Source: Hyphomonas polymorpha PS728
GTDB taxonomy: Bacteria > Pseudomonadota > Alphaproteobacteria > Caulobacterales > Hyphomonadaceae
Length of the DNA: 64,000 nt
Direction: 5' to 3'
Assembly: GCF_000685315.1 (NCBI RefSeq)
Contig: NZ_ARYM01000002.1
Coordinates: 186,001 to 250,000 of the forward strand
Under the pieces are notes generated by a model that was not told the origin of the DNA, searched no databases, and worked only from the letters and a program-made list of their open reading frames with translations. The translations under genes were made by a program, and so were the position numbers. How positions within the stretch are numbered: position 1 is the first letter of the stretch; the number at the start of each line of letters is the position of its first letter. Below, piece after piece: positions 54,647-62,099 of the stretch.

Positions 54647-56266
54647 ATGAAAATGAAATCCCTGCTGGCTGGCGCGGCCAGTGCGATCATGGTGGCGGCG
54701 CTGGCCGCCTGTGGTGGTGGCGGATCGGGCAGCGATGTGCCGACGCTGCGCCGGGGCATTTCGGCCAAGGTCGACACGCTGGACCCGCACAAATCCTCCG
54801 CCGCCTGGGAGAACATTATCATCGGCGACATGATGATCGGCCTGACGACGGATGACGCTGACGGCAAGCCGGTTCCGGGTATGGCGGAGAGCTGGGAGGT
54901 CGATGACACGGGCACCGTCTGGACCTTCAAGCTCGGCGACTACACCTGGTCGGACGGCACGCCGGTGACGGCAGAGGACTTTGTGTTTGCCTTCCGCCGC
55001 ATCCAGGACCCGACGGTTGCTTCCCAATATGCCTCGATGCTGTGGCTGGTGAAGAATGCCGAGAAGGTGAACAATGGCGACCTGCCGCCCGAGGAAATGG
55101 GCGTGCGGGCGATCGACGAGAAGACCTTCGAGATCACCCTCGAATATCCCGCGCCCTATCTGCCGGGCCTGCTCTCTCATTACACGACCTTCCCGGTGCC
55201 GCGTCAGGCGGTGGAGACCTATGGCGATGCCTGGATCCAGCCGCAGAACATCGTGGTGAACGGCCCCTACAAGCTGGTTTACTGGCGTACGGGCGACCAG
55301 CTGGTGGCAGAGAAGAACCCCACCGGCTTTGGCGCGGCTGAGGCCTGCTTTGACCGCGTGGTGTATTTCGAGATCGAGAATGAGGCGGCCTATGAGAACA
55401 AGATCTCGGCCGGTGAACTCGACATCAACAATGCCTTCTCCGGCCCGCGCCAGAGCGAGATCGAGGCGAAGTTTCCAGGCTGGGTGCGCACCGGGCCGGG
55501 CCTGCTGACCACCTATTGGAGCTATAACCAGCAGCGCGCCCCCTTCAACGATGTGCGCGTGCGCAAGGCGCTCTCCATGGCGCTCGACCGTGAGTTCATG
55601 GTGCGCAATGTGATGACGCCCGGCTTCCAGGCGGCCTATTCCTTCGTGCCGCCAGAAATGAGCAATTATGATGTGCCGCGTCCGCATGTTTCCTGGGAGA
55701 GCATGCCGCGCGCCGAGCGTCTGGAAGAAGCGCGCCGCCTGCTGCAGGAAGCTGGTTTCGGCCCGTCCAACCCGCTGCGCTTTGAATTCACTCACCGCTC
55801 GACCGGTGACAATCCGAAAGTCGCCCCGGTAGCCCAGCAGAACTGGGCGGAGATTGGCGACTGGGTACAGCCCACCATTGTGCGCCAGGATACCAAGGTG
55901 CTCTATGCCCGCCTGCGCCAGAATGACTTCCAGGTGTCGGATGGTGCCTGGCTGGCGGACTTCGATGATCCGATCAACTTCCTCTACCTGCTGCAATCGA
56001 CTACCGGCCAGCAGAACTATGGCCGCTATGCCAATGCCGAATATGACGCGCTGCTGAACCAGTCGAACCTGGAGCTGGACCTGCAGAAGCGCGCAGAAAT
56101 CTTCGCCCGGGCCGAGGCGCTGATGCTGGAGGAGTATCCGATCACGCCGATGTGGGTGCAGGTGACGCAAAATCTGGTCGACCCCGCCCTGACCGGCTGG
56201 GAAGACAACGCCAAAGACATCCACCGCTCGCGCTTCCTCTGCCGCGACGGACTGAAAGCTGACTGA
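54647..56266 (+). CDS. oppA: Oligopeptide ABC transporter substrate-binding lipoprotein
   Basis: A 539-residue periplasmic binding protein (SBP_bac_5). The signal peptide ends in lipobox LAAC (Cys about residue 24), followed by a Gly/Ser linker. Family motifs are ISAKVDTLDPHKSSA, PGMAESWEV, FKLGDYTWSDGTPVTAEDFVF and VVNGPYKLVYW, with NDVRVRKALSMALDREF in the second lobe. The ATG at 54647 has GAGGAGG upstream. It presumably serves the OppBC permeases encoded 2.7 kb away on the other strand. The ATPases are missing from the window. Confidence 0.94.
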   Translation: MKMKSLLAGAASAIMVAALAACGGGGSGSDVPTLRRGISAKVDTLDPHKSSAAWENIIIGDMMIGLTTDDADGKPVPGMAESWEVDDTGTVWTFKLGDYTWSDGTPVTAEDFVFAFRRIQDPTVASQYASMLWLVKNAEKVNNGDLPPEEMGVRAIDEKTFEITLEYPAPYLPGLLSHYTTFPVPRQAVETYGDAWIQPQNIVVNGPYKLVYWRTGDQLVAEKNPTGFGAAEACFDRVVYFEIENEAAYENKISAGELDINNAFSGPRQSEIEAKFPGWVRTGPGLLTTYWSYNQQRAPFNDVRVRKALSMALDREFMVRNVMTPGFQAAYSFVPPEMSNYDVPRPHVSWESMPRAERLEEARRLLQEAGFGPSNPLRFEFTHRSTGDNPKVAPVAQQNWAEIGDWVQPTIVRQDTKVLYARLRQNDFQVSDGAWLADFDDPINFLYLLQSTTGQQNYGRYANAEYDALLNQSNLELDLQKRAEIFARAEALMLEEYPITPMWVQVTQNLVDPALTGWEDNAKDIHRSRFLCRDGLKAD

Positions 56267-56273
56267 TGCCGGG

Positions 56274-56295
56274 GAGGGGGCCTTGGGGCCCCCTC
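56274..56295 (+). terminator. Hairpin after oppA
   Basis: GAGGGGGCC (56274-56282) pairs perfectly with GGCCCCCTC (56287-56295) around a TTGG loop. There is no clear T run, so it may be a weak terminator or an RNA-stabilising hairpin. Confidence 0.5.
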
Positions 56296-56343
56296 GCTCA
56301 TCCGCTTCAAGCCGGGCCTTTCCGGTGAGTGACGTGACCGTCC

Positions 56344-57741
56344 ATGCAACCAACTCTTGCGAACCTGACCGAGGAAGCCCAGCGCCTGAAAGCGGCGGGG
56401 CGGATAGACGAGGCGATCAACGCCTATCGCCGCGCCGTTTCACTCTATCCGGGCAACGGGGTGGCGCTGCACAATCTGGCCGGCGCGCTCGGTGATGTGG
56501 CCGCCCATGCAGAGGCGGAGACGATGGCCGCTTCCGCCCTGAAGACGGGGCTCGACGCGCCGGAGACCTGGCTGGTACTGGCACGGGCGCAGCTTGGACA
56601 GGGAAAGCTGGAGCCTTCCCGTAAAAGCTATGCCGAGGTAATCCGGCGGCGGCCGGACATGCTGCCGGCGCAATTCGAGATGGCGCAGCTGGTGTGGATG
56701 TCGACCGGTGACCGGGAGGCGGCCCTGGCGGATATCCGCGCGGCTGCGGCCCGGCCCGGCGCGCCGGTGATGCTGCGGTTTCTCGAAGCGCAGGCTCTGG
56801 AGTTCATGGAAGAGCCCGCCGGCGCCCGCGCAGCGCTGGAGCCGGCGCTTCAGCACGCAGACTGCCCTTCCGAGATATTGGCGCTTGCAGCGGACATCGA
56901 GGCACGTCTCGGGCGCCCGGACTTGGCGGTCGGGCTGGCGGAGCGCGCTTTTGCCATGGCGGCGGGCCACCCTGGCGCTCTGGAAGCCTTGATCCGGGCG
57001 CGGCTTGCGGCGGGAGATGGTGAGGGCGCCTCAGCGGCGGCGGCGGACCTGACCCGCCGGCAGCCCGGCAATCAGCACGCGCTTGCCTTGCAGGCGACTG
57101 CCTGGCGGATGCTGGGCGATAGCCGCTACCGCGACCTCTACGATTATGGACGATTCGTATCTGTCGACCCTCTTGATGTGCCCAAAGGTTGGGCAGACCT
57201 GGACGCGTATGTCCTGGACCTCGCCGCGGAGCTGAAACAGGCTCACCCCTTCCGGACCCACCCTTTCGGGCATTCTGTGAGGTATGGGAGCCAACGCCCG
57301 CATATCCTGATGCTGCAGACCCCGGCGATTGCCGCCTTTCTTGAGGCGCTGCAGGGGCCGCTGAGCCGGCATCTGCAGCGGATAGGGCAGGGGAGCGATG
57401 TTCTGACCCGCCGGAATACCGGCCGCGTGGGGATGATCGGCAACTGGTCGGTCTGGCTGCGGCCGGGGGGATATCATGTCGACCATGTGCATCAGGAAGG
57501 GTGGCTGTCTTCGGCCTGCTATATTGAGTTGCCCCCGGCGGTGAATGCGGGCGGCAAGGAAGGCTGGCTGCGGTTTGGGCGGCCCGGCATTCCCGTTGCC
57601 GGCGGGCCGGAAGCTGAACATTGGGTGCGGCCGGAGCCGGGCGTGGTGGCGCTTTTCCCATCCTACATGTGGCATGGCACCGAGGCTTTTACAGGCACGC
57701 AGCCGCGCCTGACGATCGCGTTTGATCTGGTGCCAATCTGA
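56344..57741 (+). CDS. TPR-repeat protein fused to a putative 2OG-Fe(II) oxygenase domain
   Basis: A 465-residue fusion. Residues 1 to about 250 are TPR-like helices (RLKAAGRIDEAINAYRRAVS, then LYPGNGVALHNLAGAL), a protein-binding scaffold. The C-terminal part (about 300-465) resembles the 2OG-FeII_Oxy_5 family: NWSVWLRPGGYHVDHVHQEG with candidate iron ligands His381 and His383, a distal His444 in MWHGTE and Arg455 in QPRLTIAFD for 2-oxoglutarate. It would hydroxylate a peptide or other partner bound by the TPRs. It lies 252 bp upstream of a TonB-dependent receptor in the same direction. Confidence 0.84.
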   Translation: MQPTLANLTEEAQRLKAAGRIDEAINAYRRAVSLYPGNGVALHNLAGALGDVAAHAEAETMAASALKTGLDAPETWLVLARAQLGQGKLEPSRKSYAEVIRRRPDMLPAQFEMAQLVWMSTGDREAALADIRAAAARPGAPVMLRFLEAQALEFMEEPAGARAALEPALQHADCPSEILALAADIEARLGRPDLAVGLAERAFAMAAGHPGALEALIRARLAAGDGEGASAAAADLTRRQPGNQHALALQATAWRMLGDSRYRDLYDYGRFVSVDPLDVPKGWADLDAYVLDLAAELKQAHPFRTHPFGHSVRYGSQRPHILMLQTPAIAAFLEALQGPLSRHLQRIGQGSDVLTRRNTGRVGMIGNWSVWLRPGGYHVDHVHQEGWLSSACYIELPPAVNAGGKEGWLRFGRPGIPVAGGPEAEHWVRPEPGVVALFPSYMWHGTEAFTGTQPRLTIAFDLVPI

Positions 57742-57993
57742 ACGCTGCCTGAACAGGAATTTTGGCGGCATGCCCGCGACTATTTGCGAATTATTGCGCT
57801 GAAATGGCGAAAACGCCGTAAATCTTGCGCCAAACCGTGGTGCCCAAAAAGCACACAGGGGGAAGATGATGCCCCCACAGCATAAATTTCCGGATTGATT
57901 GTTTTGTAACAGAACTGCAATGTTGCCGTTCAGGGCGTTACCGTGAGCGCGTTTTACGCGTCAGCGGATCATTTTTGGTTTTAACGGGGAGTT

Positions 57994-60900
57994 ATGGCGG
58001 ACATGGCCAGAACCAATTACAATAGTTTTCTCTACCGCACGGCCGCCATCACGGCGCTGTGCTCCAGCCTCGTCTTCACGGCGGCGGCCCAAACGGCCGA
58101 AGAGGCTGAAGATGCACCGGTAACGACCACCCAGGCGCCGGCTGTTGAAGACGAAGCGCGTCAGGATGTTGTCCGGGTTACCGGTTCGCGCCTGAACAAT
58201 CCCTATACGAGCATCGCCCCGCTCGACATCATCACGGCCGACTCGGCCAGCCTCAAAGGCATCTCTGACGTAGGTAAGCTGCTCCAGACGGCAACTGTTG
58301 CCGCCGGCGCGCCGCAGGTGACCGCAGCAACCTCTGCTGCCTTCGTCCAGAACGGCGGTATCGGTACGGAAACCGTCTCGCTGCGCGGCCTGGGCGCCAA
58401 CCGCACGCTGACCCTGATCAACGGCCGCCGGGCCGGCCCCGCCGGTACGCGCGGCGGCGTTTCGGCATTCGACCTTAACGCCATTCCGCTCTCGGCTGTT
58501 CAGAACGTCGAGATCCTGAAAGACGGCGCCTCTTCGATCTACGGTTCTGACGCCGTTGCCGGTGTTGTGAACATCATCACGAAGAAAGACGCTGGCTCGG
58601 AAGTGAACTTCTTCTACAGCGGCCCGGAAGAGGGCGGCGGTGAAGAACTGCGTGCCAGCGGCACCTGGAGCGGCAAGGTGACCGATCGCGGCAACCTGCT
58701 GGTCTCGCTCGACTACTTCAAGCGTGAGGAGCTTGCACAAGGCGATCGCAGCTATTTCAGCTGTGGCCAGCCTTACATCTACAATCAGGACGGCTCCCGC
58801 GCCGATCTGATCGACCCCACCACCGGCACCTACAAGTGTCAGGACCTGCTCTGGGGCCATATCTGGATGTATGACTATCTCAGCCCCGGCGCCATTGGCC
58901 GTCCGTGGCAGGGCCGTCCGCAGCTTCTGCAGTATGACTATGATGGCACGCTGGCTGCCAACGGAGTTGCTCCCTGGGGGCCGAACTCCTTCGGTCTCGG
59001 CATGAATGCTCCCTGGTATCCGATGGGGCTTGGCGAACTGACGCTGCCGGGCGCGACGCCGGATCCGTTCTATGGTCCGACGGCACTGCTTTCCGAAGCT
59101 CTGCTGAACTATGACCATCCGTTCCAGGATCGGCAGACTATGGTTCCGGAAGTCGAGCGGATGACGTTCTACGCCAATGGCGATTATGAACTGACCGACT
59201 CAATGACGCTGTATGGCGAAGTGCTGGTCAACCGCCGCGAAACCAAAGTGAACGGCTACCGCCAGTTCTGGCAGTATGACTATGTGCTGAACCTTTTCGG
59301 CGACCTCTACAACTACTATTACGAGCAGTATGCTCCGGGTGCGGCACCTGGCGAAGCGCACGGCTTCCAGTATGCGACGGACGACGTGTATGTGATCGGG
59401 ATGAGCCCCACGGCGATTACCGACCACAACAGGGACAAGATCACCGTCGACTACATCAACGCCGTTGTCGGGGCTAAAGGTGATTTCGCGGTTCCGGGCT
59501 GGAACTGGGATGCCTTCTTCCAGTTCTCGCGTTCGGATGGTGAATATCAGAATGACATCATCTTCAATGATGCCATTGCGCCGTATCGCTACTGGATCGG
59601 TACGCCTTGCGGACCGGGCGATGTGACCCCTGTGCGCGGCGTTGCCTGCCGCACGCCGGATTGGTACAGCCCTGAATTCCTGGCGGGCAATATCTCCCAG
59701 GCCGACCGGGACTTCCTCTTCGGGGTCGATACCGGCACGACGATCTACGAACAGTCGCAGCTCGAACTCTTCCTCGACGGTCCGCTGTTCACGCTGCCGG
59801 CTGGCGAAGTGCGCGGTGGTATCGGCTTCAGCCGTATCCATGAACGTATCAACGATATTCCGGGCGAAAACACCCGGATTGGCAACGCCTGGGGCACGTC
59901 GAGCGCCGGCATCACCCGTGGCCGCAAGATGACCCGCGCGGTCTTCGGTGAGGTCTCGATCCCGGTGGTGAAGGACCTTCCGCTTGCGGAAGCTGTTGAC
60001 CTGTCGCTCTCGGCGCGTCTGACGGATGTGGACGTGTATGGTTCGGACACGACCTACAAGGCTGGCCTCGGCTGGCAGATCACGCCGACCGTACGGGCAC
60101 GCACAAGCTATGGCACGTCGTTCCGCGCACCGGCCCTGTTCGAACTGTTCCTCGCTGGTCAGACGAGCTTCCTCCCGCAGCGTAACATCGACCCCTGTAT
60201 CAACTGGGGTTCGGCTCTGGCTAACGGCAACATCTCCCAGCGCCTGGCAGACAACTGCGCCGCAGATGGTATCCTGCCGACGCACACGGGTTCGGGCTCT
60301 TCGGCCACGATCATCTCCTCGGGTAACGCCACTGGCAACCTGCAGGCCGAAACCTCGGACGCCTTCAACATCGGTCTCGTATGGGCACCGAACTTCGCAG
60401 ATCTGCGGATGTCGATCGACTATTACGAGATCAAGGTTGATGGTCAGATCGACCAGCTTGGGCCTGCGACAATTGTTGCCGGGTGCTACAATTCTGACAA
60501 TTTCGGAACGGACCCGCTCTGCCAGCTGTTCACCCGGAATACTCAGAACGACCTGATTGAGACGGTTACGGATAACTTCATCAACATCGCCAAACAGTCA
60601 GTGAATGGTGTCGACGTTGCCGCAACCTACAGCCGTGACTTCAGCTTCGGTACGCTGACGATCGACACCTCGCACACATTTACGCTCGAGAGCGAGTTCC
60701 AGCTGCTCCCGACCAGCGTTCCGCAGGACTACACCGGCGAAGCCGGCCGTCCTGAGTGGGTGGGTGAAGTTTCGTTCGCATTCGAACGCGGCCCGTGGTC
60801 GGCATTCTATGGCCTGGACTTTATCGGCAAGACGTCGAACGTTGCCAGCTATGGCGGCAATACGGGCACCTATTTCGGTGTGCCGGTTGTCTTCAAACTG

Positions 60901-61119
60901 GAAACCGAGCAGACGACCTACCACAATGCATCTCTCGGCCGGGAACTGCCCTACGACATCAACGTGCGGGTGGGTGTGGCCAACATCTTCGACGAGCATC
61001 CGCCGGCGGTCACCACGCTGGGGCTGGGCGAATACAACACCGTGGGTACCTCGGCGTTCTACTCGCAGTATGACTGGATGGGTCGCCGCTTCTTCGTGAA
61101 CCTGAGCAAAAAGTTCTAG
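57994..61119 (+). CDS. TonB-dependent outer-membrane receptor
   Basis: A 1041-residue outer-membrane transporter. A signal peptide spans about residues 1-33 (AAITALCSSLVFTAAAQ). A TonB-box-like DVVRVTGSRL is at about 60, followed by the plug domain with VSLRGLGANRTLTLINGRR and ILKDGASSIYGSDAVAGVVNI; the rest is beta-barrel, closing with RRFFVNLSKKF. Tyr/Trp-rich barrel and large size fit the peptide- or glycan-importing receptors of Caulobacterales. GGGGAG precedes the ATG. The 252-bp upstream gap has a long AT-rich stretch near 57880-57930 that could hold the promoter. Cargo is unknown. Confidence 0.95.
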   Translation: MADMARTNYNSFLYRTAAITALCSSLVFTAAAQTAEEAEDAPVTTTQAPAVEDEARQDVVRVTGSRLNNPYTSIAPLDIITADSASLKGISDVGKLLQTATVAAGAPQVTAATSAAFVQNGGIGTETVSLRGLGANRTLTLINGRRAGPAGTRGGVSAFDLNAIPLSAVQNVEILKDGASSIYGSDAVAGVVNIITKKDAGSEVNFFYSGPEEGGGEELRASGTWSGKVTDRGNLLVSLDYFKREELAQGDRSYFSCGQPYIYNQDGSRADLIDPTTGTYKCQDLLWGHIWMYDYLSPGAIGRPWQGRPQLLQYDYDGTLAANGVAPWGPNSFGLGMNAPWYPMGLGELTLPGATPDPFYGPTALLSEALLNYDHPFQDRQTMVPEVERMTFYANGDYELTDSMTLYGEVLVNRRETKVNGYRQFWQYDYVLNLFGDLYNYYYEQYAPGAAPGEAHGFQYATDDVYVIGMSPTAITDHNRDKITVDYINAVVGAKGDFAVPGWNWDAFFQFSRSDGEYQNDIIFNDAIAPYRYWIGTPCGPGDVTPVRGVACRTPDWYSPEFLAGNISQADRDFLFGVDTGTTIYEQSQLELFLDGPLFTLPAGEVRGGIGFSRIHERINDIPGENTRIGNAWGTSSAGITRGRKMTRAVFGEVSIPVVKDLPLAEAVDLSLSARLTDVDVYGSDTTYKAGLGWQITPTVRARTSYGTSFRAPALFELFLAGQTSFLPQRNIDPCINWGSALANGNISQRLADNCAADGILPTHTGSGSSATIISSGNATGNLQAETSDAFNIGLVWAPNFADLRMSIDYYEIKVDGQIDQLGPATIVAGCYNSDNFGTDPLCQLFTRNTQNDLIETVTDNFINIAKQSVNGVDVAATYSRDFSFGTLTIDTSHTFTLESEFQLLPTSVPQDYTGEAGRPEWVGEVSFAFERGPWSAFYGLDFIGKTSNVASYGGNTGTYFGVPVVFKLETEQTTYHNASLGRELPYDINVRVGVANIFDEHPPAVTTLGLGEYNTVGTSAFYSQYDWMGRRFFVNLSKKF

Positions 61120-61140
61120 ACTTCACGCGGGAAAGAACCG

Positions 61141-61169
61141 AAAGCGGCGGGTGCCTCACCCGCCGCTTT
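61141..61169 (+). terminator. Strong terminator after the TonB-dependent receptor
   Basis: A 13-bp perfect stem (61141-61153 with 61157-61169) with a 3-nt loop, followed by CTTTTAT. It lies between the receptor and the sulfotransferase gene, so the latter would be expressed at a lower level or from its own promoter. Confidence 0.9.
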
Positions 61170-61204
61170 CTTTTATGTGGCCCTGTGAATGGAAGGTTTT
61201 ATCC

Positions 61205-61993
61205 ATGCCGCGCATCACCATGAAGATGGACAATCTGAACGAACGGAATGCCGAGTTTACTCAGCAGCCCCTGCAGCATCCGGTTTTCCTCAACTCCGTT
61301 CCCAAATCCGGAACCCACCTCATTCGCAATATCATGCGCATGTTTGTGCCGGTGGAGCAGCAGTACCACGCAACCTTCCTTCAGATCCCCAATCTTCGGA
61401 ACCATGCCGGGGCGGCGCTGAACCCGGCCAAGCCGATGCTGAGCTGGGGGCATCTTCTGTTTACGGATGATTCTGCCATCGCAACCCGCGCCGCGCGGCA
61501 CATCCTGCTGGTGCGTGACCCCTATACCTGGGTTCTGGCGCGGGCGCGCTTCTTCGTGTCGGAGAACTTCGAGGCCAATCTCAGCCATCTGAAAGGGCCG
61601 GGGGTTTCAGCCGAAGCGCTGATGAATATGATGATCTTCGGCATCCACGGGAAAGCCCCGCCGATGGTGGACGTCTTCCAGTTCAACGCAGCGGCCTGGA
61701 TGGGAACGGGCGCCAAGCTTTACCGGTATGAGGATATCGTCCGTGCTGTGAAGACGATCGACACACCGGAATCCGAAGTGTTTTTCCGCGCCTTGCTGGA
61801 TGATTGCGGCATCGCCATGCCGGAGGACTGGCGGGCGCGTATCCGCATCGGCAGCGACCGGGAGCAGAGTGCAACGGCGCGTGAGAATTTGCGCGTCGAC
61901 AATAGCACCATTCCGGAAGAGTTGCCGGATATCCAGAAGCGCCTCGTGGATGTGGCCATGCCGGGCATGCGCGCGCTGCTGGGCTACGCCTGA
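61205..61993 (+). CDS. Sulfotransferase-family protein
   Basis: A 262-residue protein with the PAPS 5'-phosphosulfate loop SVPKSGTHLI at residues 31-40 and a later 3'-phosphate segment HILLVRDPYTWVLARARFF, the two marks of sulfotransferases. The ATG at 61205 has GGAAGG upstream and follows the receptor terminator closely. TPR or glycosyl domains are absent. Substrate may be a polysaccharide, lipid or peptide; its place between a TonB receptor and an S9 peptidase is notable. It converges on the peptidase gene. Confidence 0.85.
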   Translation: MPRITMKMDNLNERNAEFTQQPLQHPVFLNSVPKSGTHLIRNIMRMFVPVEQQYHATFLQIPNLRNHAGAALNPAKPMLSWGHLLFTDDSAIATRAARHILLVRDPYTWVLARARFFVSENFEANLSHLKGPGVSAEALMNMMIFGIHGKAPPMVDVFQFNAAAWMGTGAKLYRYEDIVRAVKTIDTPESEVFFRALLDDCGIAMPEDWRARIRIGSDREQSATARENLRVDNSTIPEELPDIQKRLVDVAMPGMRALLGYA

Positions 61994-62044
61994 CCGCGCG
62001 GGGAAGGGGGGCTGTCACCAGCCCCACAGGCTTAAACGAACTAA

Positions 62045-62072
62045 AAAAGGCGCGCCGGCCGGCGCGCCTTTT
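62045..62072. terminator. Bidirectional terminator, 28-nt perfect palindrome
   Basis: AAAAGGCGCGCCGG (62045-62058) is followed directly by its reverse complement to 62072, giving A-rich and T-rich ends on both strands. It separates the convergent sulfotransferase and S9 peptidase genes. Confidence 0.87.
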
Positions 62073-62099
62073 CCATTTGTCCTAGGGGTCGAGAGGGGG

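Noticed and set aside
54323..56353. 676-codon minus-strand open frame opposite oppA
   Set aside because: OppA on the plus strand has signal peptide, lipobox and binding-protein motifs; the antisense product is His/Arg-rich and featureless.
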